From the NCBI RefSeq assembly GCF_011392125.1, contig NZ_JAAJBU010000002.1, positions 310,001 through 374,000 on the forward strand: 64,000 nucleotides of DNA. The letters are read 5' to 3'. The stretch is from Flavobacterium lotistagni (GTDB lineage Bacteria > Bacteroidota > Bacteroidia > Flavobacteriales > Flavobacteriaceae). How positions within the stretch are numbered: the stretch's first letter is position 1; every line of letters begins with the position of its first letter. Below the pieces are notes generated by a model. That model was not told the DNA's origin and did no database searches. It was given only the letters and a program-made list of their open reading frames with translations. Positions 9,431-18,431 of this stretch are shown here, piece after piece. Made by a program: the position numbers and the translations under genes.

Positions 9431-10581
9431 TATTTCTTTTCTATAATCTCTTGATAAAAGGAAACGTTTTCCTTCACTTTTTGTTCGATATCAAACTGCT
9501 GTTCTACTTTCAGGCGCGCCGCTTTTCCTATGGTATGGCACAAATCGGGCTGTCGAAGTAACTCTAAAATTCTCTCGGCATATAAATCATGGTTTTGCGG
9601 ATGCACCAGAAATCCATTCACGCGGTCTTCAATCAACTCTTTAGACCAACCCATATCGCTGTTCACTACGGCTTTCTGCATGGCCATAGATTCAATGGTG
9701 ACCATGCCCAAAGTTTCGGCAAAAGTAGGAAAAACACAGACATTGGCATTCTTGATGTGCTGCTGAATTTCCTGATATGGCACCTGCCCTAAATACTCGA
9801 TTTTATCTTTAACAGCGCGACTTAACCCTTTTTCCAATAGGTTCCAAGTGGAGTTCGAGTTTGTTTTTATATCAGCGGTATCTCGGCCAATCATTACGAG
9901 TTTCGCCTGCGGATATTGCGCAACTACTTTCTCCAAAATACCCGGAAGTTCGAAAACGCCTTTCTTGCGAATAATGGTTCCGATGTATAAAATTAAACCG
10001 GGTGTATATTGCTCCGGCGTCGGATTATGGAACTGTCCTAGCAACAATCCATTATGGAGAGTGCGAATTGGCTTGTTCTTGATTCCAAAGATTTCACGGG
10101 TGATTGCTCCGGCGTAGGTAGTAGGTGCAGCATAAGCCGCGGCGCCTTGAATAGCCAATTTCTCAAGTATGAAATTTTTGACCTTTTGTTTTCTGCCTTC
10201 CAATTGGCAAAAATACGCATCGGTTCCGTGGAGCCTCAAGACAATTGGAGCTTTGAGTTTCATGAAAGCGGTAATTCCGGTCCAGTCGGGTGCTTCAATT
10301 ATTTTAATCTGGTCGGCAGTAATGTATTGATTGAGATAAGACTGCAAATGCTTCCGATAACGGTACCATGAAAAAAACCGAAACGGCTTTTGTTTAATTA
10401 GATGGATTTTAACACCATTCTCCAACAAAACTTCGTCGTATTGCTGACCGTATATGAAGACCGATACACGATGCCCTTGGCGCGCCAATTCCTCGGCCAT
10501 GAGCTGAATACTGGTTCCAATTCCAGCGGCATGTGCTACTTTTTTGTGCGGATATTCAGGTGTTAAAAACGCTATATTCAT
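9430..10581 (-). CDS. Glycosyltransferase family 4
   Basis: A 383-residue GT-B enzyme beginning MNIAFLTPEYPHKKVAHAAG, with the typical IGTSIQLMAEEL helix. The donor domain has GLILYIGTIIRKKGVFELPG, KLVMIGRDTADI and CVFPTFAETLGMVTIESMAM, then GWSKELI. ATG at 10581 gives the common four-base ATGA overlap with the upstream acyltransferase stop; an ATG two codons earlier (10587) would also work. Family function is transfer of a sugar to a lipid-linked glycan with retention. Specificity is unknown. Confidence 0.9.
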   Translation of the reverse strand: MNIAFLTPEYPHKKVAHAAGIGTSIQLMAEELARQGHRVSVFIYGQQYDEVLLENGVKIHLIKQKPFRFFSWYRYRKHLQSYLNQYITADQIKIIEAPDWTGITAFMKLKAPIVLRLHGTDAYFCQLEGRKQKVKNFILEKLAIQGAAAYAAPTTYAGAITREIFGIKNKPIRTLHNGLLLGQFHNPTPEQYTPGLILYIGTIIRKKGVFELPGILEKVVAQYPQAKLVMIGRDTADIKTNSNSTWNLLEKGLSRAVKDKIEYLGQVPYQEIQQHIKNANVCVFPTFAETLGMVTIESMAMQKAVVNSDMGWSKELIEDRVNGFLVHPQNHDLYAERILELLRQPDLCHTIGKAARLKVEQQFDIEQKVKENVSFYQEIIEKK

Positions 10582-11216
10582 TGCCATTTCTGAATAAAAT
10601 CGTTCACCGGCAAATAAAAATCAGCTAAGTTTTGCTCTACTTTCTCAGGGTTCCAATCCCACCATGCAATTTGATTGAGTTTTTCAATTTCCTGTGGAGC
10701 GTGCTTCATTCTAATGATTTTTGCTGGAACACCTCCAACCACAGCGTAATCCGGAATTTGGCCTGAAACCACAGCACCGGCCATGACCGTAACGCCATTG
10801 CCAATGGAGGTTTCCGGAAGAACAACCGCATTCATTCCAATCCAGACGTCGTTTCCTATTTTGATGTGCGCTTTTTTAGGACGAATCGTTTGCTTGAATT
10901 CGTTCATGGTTTGGCTTCCAACACCTAATGTCTTGTTGTGCATATGGTTGAAAAGCGGAAAGCTGGTCACTTCACTGAGCAGGTGATAACCGTCATCGAG
11001 GATAAAATTCACGTCATTGGCAATAGAACAATAAGCGCCTATTTCGAGCGAAGATTCTTCATGCCAACGCCAGATAAAAGCACCATTATGATAGGTTTTT
11101 ACCCCGATGGAAATATTTTTAGAAGGCTTCAAATATTGTTTGCGTTGCCCTTTGAGATAATCGTAGTAATTCATCCCGAGCAACTTCCAGAAAAAAAGGC
11201 GAATTCTGTTTTTCAT
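10578..11216 (-). CDS. CatB-like (xenobiotic-type) hexapeptide acyltransferase
   Basis: A 212-residue left-handed beta-helix acyltransferase. The N-terminal part has SSLEIGAYCSIANDVNFILD and a loop with HLLSEVTSFPL, as in the CatB/streptogramin acetyltransferase group. The helix coils follow: AHIKIGNDVWIGMNAVVLPE, TSIGNGVTVMAGAVVSGQIP and YAVVGGVPAKIIRMK. Such enzymes acetylate hydroxyl or amino groups from acetyl-CoA. In this operon the target is probably a sugar of the glycan, which is inference from context. Chloramphenicol resistance is a family association only. It is followed by the GT4 gene in a four-base overlap. Confidence 0.85.
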   Translation of the reverse strand: MKNRIRLFFWKLLGMNYYDYLKGQRKQYLKPSKNISIGVKTYHNGAFIWRWHEESSLEIGAYCSIANDVNFILDDGYHLLSEVTSFPLFNHMHNKTLGVGSQTMNEFKQTIRPKKAHIKIGNDVWIGMNAVVLPETSIGNGVTVMAGAVVSGQIPDYAVVGGVPAKIIRMKHAPQEIEKLNQIAWWDWNPEKVEQNLADFYLPVNDFIQKWQ

Positions 11217-11219
11217 AAT

Positions 11220-11795
11220 TTATTCGATGATGCCCAAATAGCCTTCCGAGCCTTTATCTGAAACGATACTCGCCAAGGGTGAAGCCACGACAGCTTGGTC
11301 TGGAACGTCGAAAGTCACAATTGCGTTGGTGCCGATTAAAGCATCATTTCCTACACTAATTCCGCCCAAAATAACAGCGCCCGGGCCAATAAACACGCGG
11401 TTGCCGATTTTGGGAACTCCTACATTTTTGCCCCGATTCGAAATACCGATTGTAATACCTTGGGAGAGATTACAAAATTCTCCGATTTCAGTATCGCCGT
11501 GGATGACGATGCCGCCGAAATGACCAATGTACAACCCTTTGCCGATTTTGGTTCGGTAAGAAATATCAATACCGTAGCGCACCCTAAGCCTTCTGAGCCA
11601 CAAATAGAAAATATAGAATAAGAACCGGTTGGTTTTTCTGAAGTACTGACAATAGCGCAGCACCATCGTGAATTTGAGTCCGGGAATGACTTCGACGTAA
11701 AAATACCGTATGAAGGTTTTCAACGTCAAGGGTTTCCGCAAACCGTAACGCAACATGTCTTGGGCTATAAAGTGTTTCAGCTCGTGCGGTTCCAT
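11220..11795 (-). CDS. Serine acetyltransferase-like left-handed beta-helix acyltransferase
   Basis: A 191-residue protein with an N-terminal basic/hydrophobic region and C-terminal hexapeptide coils: IGKGLYIGHFGGIVIHGDTE, IGEFCNLSQGITIG, PKIGNRVFIGPGAVILGGIS and VGNDALIGTNAIVTFDV. It shares the GHFGGI and NLSQ.ITIG landmarks with the acyltransferase at 6335-6889, so the two are paralogues within one operon. Its start shares one base with the upstream gene's stop. Acetylation of a sugar hydroxyl is the likely role; the exact substrate is not visible. Confidence 0.85.
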   Translation of the reverse strand: MEPHELKHFIAQDMLRYGLRKPLTLKTFIRYFYVEVIPGLKFTMVLRYCQYFRKTNRFLFYIFYLWLRRLRVRYGIDISYRTKIGKGLYIGHFGGIVIHGDTEIGEFCNLSQGITIGISNRGKNVGVPKIGNRVFIGPGAVILGGISVGNDALIGTNAIVTFDVPDQAVVASPLASIVSDKGSEGYLGIIE

Positions 11796-12595
11796 TAGCG
11801 CATTAACGATTTAATTTTATTGAGAACCCTAGCGGATTGCTTGCGAATTTGTTTTCTCAGGGCAAAGGTCGGATCTTTGAAAACAACAGGTTCAGTCCAT
11901 TTGGCATGGTCAAAACTCACTTGATCGAAAATACGGTCGATGCGTTGGGTATGCTTCTCGCTGTTGCCGTATGCGCGCGCGTACCATGTATGATATAACA
12001 GTTCTTTACCTTGCGAATCCTTGACCAAGTTGGCAATAGAATCGTCTTTAAAAGGTACTTCGGCATCGAGAAATAAAATTTTCTTCCCTTTTCTTCTGAG
12101 CCAGAAATAAAAACAGTAGTAAGGTTCGAAAGTACTTTCGGTATTGTAATCAAAAGGCAACTCACTCAAATCGTCTTTGAACTCGCCATCCTTGACGTAT
12201 TGATTCTTGAGTACTTCATTGGCATCCCAAATAGAAAGTACTTCTTTAAAATTCAAGATCGAAAAAAAAGTATTGATGGCATAGGGGTTTTGTGTCCTGT
12301 GCGGAATTACACCACCATCGCGAACGCCACAAACTGTTATTTGTTCTTGCACCATTTTATCGATGAGTCCGAAAACCAAATCGCGGTCAATAAACAACAC
12401 ATCTTCATCGGCCATAATCAACCAATCGATATTGTGGTTTCGCAGCTTTTTAAACATATAAACAATTGTGTCGATGCTGTGCATCCCGTTGCGACCATCG
12501 ATGACATACTTTGGAACGTCAGGAAAAAGCAAGGCCGATTTCCGATACAAATCGAAATTGACTACTGTGGATAGGATGGCGATATTCTTACTCAT
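11795..12595 (-). CDS. Putative glycosyltransferase (GT-A-like)
   Basis: A 266-residue soluble protein starting MSKNIAILSTVVNFDLYRKS. I do not recognise a precise family. The stretch IDWLIMADEDVLFIDRDLVF contains an acidic DED cluster placed like the metal-binding DxD motif of GT-A enzymes, and FWLRRKGKKILFLDAEVPF follows. The ATG at 12595 is preferred because it gives the compact overlap ATGAGTAA with the upstream gene; a longer start at 12616 would overlap by 29 bases. It lies between a GT-B-like protein and an acyltransferase in the operon. A role in adding or modifying a sugar is inferred. Confidence 0.68.
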   Translation of the reverse strand: MSKNIAILSTVVNFDLYRKSALLFPDVPKYVIDGRNGMHSIDTIVYMFKKLRNHNIDWLIMADEDVLFIDRDLVFGLIDKMVQEQITVCGVRDGGVIPHRTQNPYAINTFFSILNFKEVLSIWDANEVLKNQYVKDGEFKDDLSELPFDYNTESTFEPYYCFYFWLRRKGKKILFLDAEVPFKDDSIANLVKDSQGKELLYHTWYARAYGNSEKHTQRIDRIFDQVSFDHAKWTEPVVFKDPTFALRKQIRKQSARVLNKIKSLMR

Positions 12596-13997
12596 GGGTT
12601 GACCTCTGATTGACAATCTGTTGAATCGATTTCAAAATTCTCGTCGATGCTTCCTGCGGCGGATGCTGATTAATTTTCTCAAACCACAACTGTGCATTTT
12701 TCAACACGGTTTGGCTGTCGGTTAATCCTTTTGAAATGGTCTCGGCAATCGCCTGCGGACTATCGATCCAAAATACGGAATCTTTGGAAGGCATGGAGCG
12801 GAAATGCACGAAATCGTATATTTTTCTGACCGGAACCGCTTTTAAGCCAGAATCGACATCGTAATTCAAATAGGCACAAGGTTTATTGAAAGAGATATAA
12901 TCAAACACCATCGACGAGCCTAAATTAATGACCATTTCAGTATGGGCGATGGTATTCATTTGCAAACCTAAATCTTCGGGTGTGGGCAGCACAGCGTTCC
13001 AAAGCCCGCCAACCTTCTCCCATTTTGGAGCAATCGGAGTGATTAAATCGGCGTTAACAGCCAATACCTGATCGTAACGATCTGAAAAATCAACCGGACA
13101 TCTTCGGAAAATAATGCCTAGTTGATGCCCTTCACGATTGAGTTTTCTCACCGCATCAGCAGTATCTTGAAGGTATTGCGGGTCGTTGGGTGAAGTCGTG
13201 ACGTCGTCGCCGGAATAACAAATGTACTTTTTATTCAAATCGAGTTGGTGCTGGGTGAAAAAAGCTTCCCGCGAATCAATTTTACCCAAATCCGTATGCG
13301 TTTCGAATTGCGGCGTTCCGGTGATTATGACTTGATTTTCTTTGATATAAGGATAATAGTGCAACAATTCGTTTTTCATGTGTTGGCTCCAAACAAAATA
13401 AAAATCAGGTTCTAACACCAAAGTAGCTTTTGGAAGATTGTCCCACGAAAAAATAAAAGTGGCTGTCGGAATTCCTAAATCTTGGGCCGCTAGAATGGCT
13501 CCAATAGCTGAAACCGTGCGCTGGTTGGTGCAAAAAACCATGGCCGGGCGTTCCTGCTGTAAAGTGTTTAGGCAATGCTGGTAATAAGCCGTTTTGCGTT
13601 CGAGTTTATTAATCTTCGAGCGAATTTTCTCGATACCACTAGCGGAAGAATACCATTTCGAAAGCACTTTCACCATCAGCATTTTAACGGTATTGTTGAT
13701 TCCTTTATAAACATACGGAAATCGATAACTCTCATATACCGAATCTTGGTCGCGCTGGATATTAAGGTTCAAATCGATCTGAACCCGCGCCTTTTTAAGC
13801 ACATCGGTAATTGGATGGCTTTTGGCTTGGCTGATTTTGATTTCTGGGAAACCCAACTTTGATAAATCAAAAGGCGTATTGTTCCAAAAAACCATTTCAA
13901 ATCCTTGCTGCTGCCCTTTCTTATAAAAGTCAGTATAGGCGTAATTGCGCAGGCCAACACCATCAGGAAGCAGTATAAAAACCTTGTTGCTCTTCAT
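12588..13997 (-). CDS. GT-B-like surface carbohydrate protein, candidate nonulosonate transferase
   Basis: A 469-residue protein beginning MKSNKVFILLPDGVGLRNYA. Its C-terminal half looks like the donor-binding side of a GT-B fold related to 2-epimerases and CDP-glycerol transferases: KYICYSGDDVTTSP, GIIFRRCPVDFSDRYDQVL, and EMVINLGSSMVFDYISFNKP followed by CAYLNYD. The ATG at 13997 shares one base with the neuC-like stop (TAATG); an earlier ATG at 14036 would run into that gene. Sitting directly after the NeuA/NeuB/NeuC set, it is a reasonable candidate to transfer the CMP-activated nonulosonic acid. That assignment is inference only. Confidence 0.65.
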   Translation of the reverse strand: MKSNKVFILLPDGVGLRNYAYTDFYKKGQQQGFEMVFWNNTPFDLSKLGFPEIKISQAKSHPITDVLKKARVQIDLNLNIQRDQDSVYESYRFPYVYKGINNTVKMLMVKVLSKWYSSASGIEKIRSKINKLERKTAYYQHCLNTLQQERPAMVFCTNQRTVSAIGAILAAQDLGIPTATFIFSWDNLPKATLVLEPDFYFVWSQHMKNELLHYYPYIKENQVIITGTPQFETHTDLGKIDSREAFFTQHQLDLNKKYICYSGDDVTTSPNDPQYLQDTADAVRKLNREGHQLGIIFRRCPVDFSDRYDQVLAVNADLITPIAPKWEKVGGLWNAVLPTPEDLGLQMNTIAHTEMVINLGSSMVFDYISFNKPCAYLNYDVDSGLKAVPVRKIYDFVHFRSMPSKDSVFWIDSPQAIAETISKGLTDSQTVLKNAQLWFEKINQHPPQEASTRILKSIQQIVNQRSTHE

Positions 13998-15118
13998 TAT
14001 AAATCCCTGAATTGTTTTTGGTGATTGATATTCCAAATCGAGGTTTGCTGCAACGATTCCAGAAATAAATCGGCGCTGTTACCACTACCAAAATCCGATT
14101 GATGCGGCTGTACTTGGTGTGAATCTATCGATTGTAAAGCGTTCAAGATACTAGTTCGGTCGTAATCGGTATTGATGATATCAGCGTGAAGTGCCCGGTT
14201 TTGCTGCCGCGTTCCGATATTGACAATTGGAATCCCGTAATAAGGTGCCTCGCGAATTCCCGCACTGCTGTTGCCAATGATGAACTGGCTGTGTTTGAGC
14301 AGCGTCAGGAAATATTCAAATCGCAACGACGGGAAAATTCTGAAGCGCGGATGGTCTTGTAAGGATTGATAAGCATCAATGATGTATTGGCTTCCCAAAT
14401 CGTTGTTCGGAAAAATAACGACATATTGATGACTGTCATTGAGTAACGCACTAACGAATTCTTGAGCGTAGTGCTGCATGTCTTTGGCTTCGGTGGTTAC
14501 TGGGTGGAACATCGCCACGGCATAGTTGTCAAAACCAATTTCGTAGTAGCTTTTCACCTTTTCCAGTTCAGGTAAATCTTCGGAGAACATAATATCGAGA
14601 TCGGGCGAGCCAATGGTGTAGATTGACGACTGCATTTCGCCCATTTGTTGTAATCTTTTTTTGGCATCTGCGTTCGACACAAAGTGGATGTGACTCAATT
14701 TGCTGACGCTGTGTCGAATAAGCTCGTCAACGGTTCCAGAAAGTTCGCCGCCTTCAATGTGCGCGACGAGTATGTTATTGAGCGAACCGACAATAGCTCC
14801 GGCCAAAGTCTCTACGCGGTCGCCGTGTACCACAATCATGTCGGGATGAATGGTTTTCACGTAAGCCGAAAGTCCTTCGATGGTTTTGGCTAGCGTCAAA
14901 TCCATGGTGGTTTCGTGTGTGTGGTTGTGAAAGGTATGGATGTGCTGAAATCCGCAACGATCAATCTCTAGTAACGTATATCCGTATTCTTTTTGCAAAT
15001 GCATTCCGGTCACGAAAACGTAAACCTGAAAACCATCTGAGGCTTCCAGTTTCTGGATGAGCGATTTGATTTTTCCGAAATCAGCGCGTGTACCGGTAAG
15101 AAAAAGGATTTTTTTCAA
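13997..15118 (-). CDS. neuC: UDP-N-acetylglucosamine 2-epimerase, hydrolysing (NeuC/LegG type)
   Basis: Enzymes of this type convert a UDP-linked N-acetyl hexosamine to the free 2-epimer plus UDP, supplying the hexose for sialic or legionaminic acid. The 373-residue protein starts KKILFLTGTRADFGKIKSLI after the start residue, where TRADFG is the mark of the hydrolysing class (WecB has GARPNF). Other motifs are VVHGDRVETLAGAIVGSLNN, HIEGGELSGTVDE and GNSSAGIREAPYYGIPIVNI. The start codon is TTG, since the upstream TAA bars any earlier start. LegG (acting on the 4-acetamido-6-deoxy sugar) cannot be separated from NeuC by eye. Confidence 0.88.
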   Translation of the reverse strand: MKKILFLTGTRADFGKIKSLIQKLEASDGFQVYVFVTGMHLQKEYGYTLLEIDRCGFQHIHTFHNHTHETTMDLTLAKTIEGLSAYVKTIHPDMIVVHGDRVETLAGAIVGSLNNILVAHIEGGELSGTVDELIRHSVSKLSHIHFVSNADAKKRLQQMGEMQSSIYTIGSPDLDIMFSEDLPELEKVKSYYEIGFDNYAVAMFHPVTTEAKDMQHYAQEFVSALLNDSHQYVVIFPNNDLGSQYIIDAYQSLQDHPRFRIFPSLRFEYFLTLLKHSQFIIGNSSAGIREAPYYGIPIVNIGTRQQNRALHADIINTDYDRTSILNALQSIDSHQVQPHQSDFGSGNSADLFLESLQQTSIWNINHQKQFRDL

Positions 15119-15123
15119 AACAA

Positions 15124-15783
15124 TTATTTTACGATGTACGAAATAGCGTGCGAATACGGCAGCTTTTTCACTTCGATATTGTGGTTAAAAAAGTCGTCTA
15201 CCGCTTTGTTGGTTCCGGCAAACGCCCCATAATCGTCAAAAATAATGATGCCGCCTTTGGTTACTTTATCGTAGAGTTTTTCGAGGATATACTTCGATGG
15301 CTCGTACAAATCGACATCAATGTGCAACAGCGAAATTTTCAAATGCGGATTCTTCTCTAAATAGTCATCTAGCGTTACTAAAATATCGCCTTTGACAATA
15401 TCGACATTCTTGTTCAAGCCTTGCTGGGAGAGCAGTTCATTGATTTCTTCAAACGAGATGCTTTTGCCGCCATTGGTTTCGGCCACAAAGGCATCGCGCT
15501 TTTGTTTGTCTTCTTCAAAGTGGGCTTCGGGAAAATCACCGAAGATATCAAAGCCAATTACTTTTCGGCTGTTGGTTTGTTCGAGCAAATCGCGGAATTT
15601 AATCCAACGGAAAAACGAATTCCCTTTAAAAATGCCAAACTCTACAATTTCGCCGCGCACGGTCGAGGTTTGTTTAAAAAATTCTAAATGCGTGATGAAT
15701 TTGCTAAAACGCGACGGATCGGCTGTGGCGTAAAATCCGTTTTCGTATTCAAATCGGCGGTTTAAATCGTAAAGTTTGTCCAT
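15124..15783 (-). CDS. TylF/MycF-like SAM-dependent O-methyltransferase
   Basis: A 219-residue class I methyltransferase of the macrocin-O-methyltransferase (TylF) type, which methylates sugar hydroxyls with S-adenosylmethionine and a divalent metal. Visible are motif I GEIVEFGIFKGNS (residues 44-56), KVIGFDIFGDFPE, metal-binding HIDVDLYEP (154-162) and IIFDDYGAFAG (181-191). It sits between neuB and neuC, overlapping neuB by one base and preceding neuC by five. A methyl group on the nonulosonic acid or a neighbouring residue is therefore a fair guess, though the acceptor is unproven. Confidence 0.85.
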   Translation of the reverse strand: MDKLYDLNRRFEYENGFYATADPSRFSKFITHLEFFKQTSTVRGEIVEFGIFKGNSFFRWIKFRDLLEQTNSRKVIGFDIFGDFPEAHFEEDKQKRDAFVAETNGGKSISFEEINELLSQQGLNKNVDIVKGDILVTLDDYLEKNPHLKISLLHIDVDLYEPSKYILEKLYDKVTKGGIIIFDDYGAFAGTNKAVDDFFNHNIEVKKLPYSHAISYIVK

Positions 15784-16823
15784 TATTCGATGTCTTCAAA
15801 AGTTAGTTGTTGGTCGTTGCTCAAATCGCAGGTGGCTTTTTTCCCGAGCAAACTTTCATAATGTTCCGCTAGAATTTTCCCAGTTCCCGGGCGTTTGACC
15901 CAAATATTTTCTTTGGTAAATGTTTCGCCTTGGGCTATCGGCTTTATAGTGCAAACTGTTGCAAAAGCAAAATCGATGGTGACTTGTTCTTCTTGTGCCG
16001 GGCGTTTTTCTCCGCCGCGCATTTGCCAAATTTCGTTGCTGCTGATGATGAGTTCGCGACAGGCTTGCTGGTCCATACTGCAAACGATATCCGGGCCGGT
16101 TCGGTTCATGTGATCGGTAAAATGGCGCTCTAAAATACTCGCACCTAGAGCTACCGCACCCAAACAAGCATTGTTGTTTAACGTATGGTCGGAAAGGCCA
16201 AAAACCAAGTCCGGGAATGCTTCATGCATTTGGGTCATTGCTCCGTAACGCACCAAATGAATGGGTGTCGGGTATAAATTTGTGGTATGCAAAATCGCGA
16301 CGGGAATTTGGTGTTTTTCAAAAATTGCAACGGCTTTGCGTACACTCTCAATCGTGTTCATGCCCGTACTAAGAATCACTGGTTTACCAAAGCTGGCTAT
16401 ATGCTCGAGCAGCGGGTAATTGTTGCACTCACCCGAACCAATTTTATAAGCTGGTACTTGCATCTGCTGCAAACGATTAGCGGCTGCACGTGAAAAAGGC
16501 GTCGATATAAAAATCATGCCTTGGCTTTCTACGTAATTTTTGAGTTTGATTTCGTCTTGCTCGCTCAAAGCGCAACGCTCCATAATCTCGTAAATCGAAA
16601 CATCTGCGTTGCCCGGAATGACTTTTTTGGCTACTGCGCTCATTTCGTCTTCCACGATATGGGTTTGGTGTTTGACTACTTCGACACCGGCTCTTTTAGC
16701 GGCATCGACCATTTCAAAAGCGGTTTGCAACGAGCCTTCGTGGTTGATTCCGATTTCGGCAATAACTAGCGGCGGGTAATCTGGGCCGATTCTGCGACCG
16801 GCTATTTCTATATAAGGATTCAT
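15783..16823 (-). CDS. neuB: N-acetylneuraminate/legionaminate synthase family protein
   Basis: Condenses phosphoenolpyruvate with an N-acetyl mannosamine-type sugar to form a nine-carbon sugar acid. The 346-residue protein has the TIM-barrel part ([89 protein letters not shown]) and the C-terminal antifreeze-like SAF part ([30 protein letters not shown]). It is distinct from the second synthase at 61643-62680. With NeuC and NeuA it forms a complete late pathway. Neuraminic versus legionaminic product is not decided. Confidence 0.92.
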   Translation of the reverse strand: MNPYIEIAGRRIGPDYPPLVIAEIGINHEGSLQTAFEMVDAAKRAGVEVVKHQTHIVEDEMSAVAKKVIPGNADVSIYEIMERCALSEQDEIKLKNYVESQGMIFISTPFSRAAANRLQQMQVPAYKIGSGECNNYPLLEHIASFGKPVILSTGMNTIESVRKAVAIFEKHQIPVAILHTTNLYPTPIHLVRYGAMTQMHEAFPDLVFGLSDHTLNNNACLGAVALGASILERHFTDHMNRTGPDIVCSMDQQACRELIISSNEIWQMRGGEKRPAQEEQVTIDFAFATVCTIKPIAQGETFTKENIWVKRPGTGKILAEHYESLLGKKATCDLSNDQQLTFEDIE

Positions 16824-17491
16824 TTCTTTAACGGGAATTGGTTTAATAAATAAGCGGCATAATCAAAATCGTCTTGAGTATCAATATCGACACTAGCAAA
16901 CGGATGGTTGACAATCATAGCAAAATTAGGCACTCCGAGGATTTTCTCTTCAAGGATGAGTTTGGGTTTGATTAGATAGAGTAAACCGTTTTCAAAATAC
17001 AGCGGTTCCAAATCTTGGCTTCTTTGCCCGATTTCGTAATTGAAGGGCACAAACTGATGGTCAATGATTTTGCCGAATTTCTGATGATTCCGAGTCACGG
17101 TCATCAAACTCTGCGGTTGGTGTTGCTCATACAATTCGTAAGCTTCAGCGATTAGGTTTTTAGGCCGCAATGGATTGGTGGGTTGCAACAAAAACACACA
17201 ACCAACTTCATGCTCTATATTCTGCAATACGTGTTTTAAAGCGCTCACCGTCGGGGCTTCGTCGCCAGATAGTGCGGCGGGACGATCAATTACTTTAGCA
17301 CCGTAAACCAGTGCTACTTCTTTGATACTATTATCGTCGGTGCTTACATAAACTTCATCAATAATCGCAGGAAACTCCTTGGCTTGCTTGATACTATGGG
17401 CAATTAACGGCAAACCGCCCAAGGGCATCGTGTTTTTTCCGGGAAGCCTTTTAGATCCGCCGCGTGCAGGAATAATCGCGATATTCTTCAT
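16820..17491 (-). CDS. neuA: CMP-nonulosonic acid cytidylyltransferase (NeuA/LegF family)
   Basis: Activates the nonulosonic acid with CTP to the CMP-sugar used by a glycosyltransferase. The 223-residue protein opens with the signature [17 protein letters not shown] (residues 4-20), then [43 protein letters not shown] and [11 protein letters not shown], as in CMP-sialate and CMP-legionaminate synthetases. It ends with the usual [11 protein letters not shown]. Four bases overlap neuB. Thirty bases separate it from the upstream GT2 gene, one of the larger gaps in this operon. Confidence 0.92.
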   Translation of the reverse strand: MKNIAIIPARGGSKRLPGKNTMPLGGLPLIAHSIKQAKEFPAIIDEVYVSTDDNSIKEVALVYGAKVIDRPAALSGDEAPTVSALKHVLQNIEHEVGCVFLLQPTNPLRPKNLIAEAYELYEQHQPQSLMTVTRNHQKFGKIIDHQFVPFNYEIGQRSQDLEPLYFENGLLYLIKPKLILEEKILGVPNFAMIVNHPFASVDIDTQDDFDYAAYLLNQFPLKK

Positions 17492-17521
17492 TGATGGTTT
17501 TAAAATCGGGTCGTAAAAATA

Positions 17522-18430
17522 CTATTTTTCAGGTTGCCAATACAATCTGATGTTGGGTAATTTTTCGTATGACCGATATTCTTCAAGTGTTAACCGATTG
17601 CTGTTTTTTACAATTTTCGGAAAGAAAATAACCAAATCAAACAAGGCCAAAACAATGGCCTGAAGTGCTTTGAAATCGCCTTTGAATACTTTGAGTTTGA
17701 GTTGCATCCAAATAGAATAGGCCAACAATCGCGGAATCTTGATCAGCGGGAAAAACAGAAAATATAAAAACCAGCCTGAACGCAACGAGCGTTTGAGCCT
17801 AATCGTGTAATCAGACTGCTTTTTACGGGCTTTTAAATCGACGCGATGGTGAACCAATACTGCCGGCAAATAATGGATTTCGATGTTTTTCTTAAACAGT
17901 TCGTACGAAGCAAAATCTTCTTCGCCGTGAAAAATGAACCAAGCCGGATAATCGGGAATTTGACGCCAAGCTTCCATACGCCAAACGTTGGCACCTCCGG
18001 GGAAACTCTTCATCCGGTGTGGTTGTTGAGAAGTTTGCGTCGATGAAGGCTCATCTTTACTCCAAAAAATCCGGAAGCCAATTAGGCCACACTTCGGATG
18101 AGCATTGAAATAATCTTCAATAAGTTCCAACGGGTTTTCGGTGATGAAATGCAAATCATCGTCAATAGAAATAGCGTAATCCGATTGCACTAAAGACAAC
18201 AATTTGTTGCGGCTATAAATCAATCCGCGACTCTTTTCATTTCGAATCAAGTGAATCGCCGGGTAATTCGCTTTGATAAAATCCGAAGTGCCATCGGTAG
18301 AACCATCATCGCAAAGCACGCAAGAAACATCCTGACGTTGGAGCAAATGGTCAATCTTGGTTAGGGTAAAACGCAAGTCATCCAAGCGGTTTTTGGTAGT
18401 AATAAGAATGGTAAACTTCCTCGTAGTCAT
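17522..18430 (-). CDS. Glycosyltransferase family 2
   Basis: A 302-residue GT-A enzyme: FTILITTKNRLDDLRFTLTK, CVLCDDGSTDGTSDFI, then SDYAISIDDDLHFIT carrying the acidic metal motif, and PAWFIFHGEEDFASYELFKK with the acidic acceptor-side pair. After residue 220 it has basic, hydrophobic stretches (FLYFLFFPLIKIPRLLAYSI) that may lie on the membrane. It is one base downstream of a second glycosyltransferase and upstream of neuA. Its position suggests work on the same glycan as the nonulosonate set; the donor is unknown. Confidence 0.9.
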   Translation of the reverse strand: MTTRKFTILITTKNRLDDLRFTLTKIDHLLQRQDVSCVLCDDGSTDGTSDFIKANYPAIHLIRNEKSRGLIYSRNKLLSLVQSDYAISIDDDLHFITENPLELIEDYFNAHPKCGLIGFRIFWSKDEPSSTQTSQQPHRMKSFPGGANVWRMEAWRQIPDYPAWFIFHGEEDFASYELFKKNIEIHYLPAVLVHHRVDLKARKKQSDYTIRLKRSLRSGWFLYFLFFPLIKIPRLLAYSIWMQLKLKVFKGDFKALQAIVLALFDLVIFFPKIVKNSNRLTLEEYRSYEKLPNIRLYWQPEK

Positions 18431-18431
18431 T

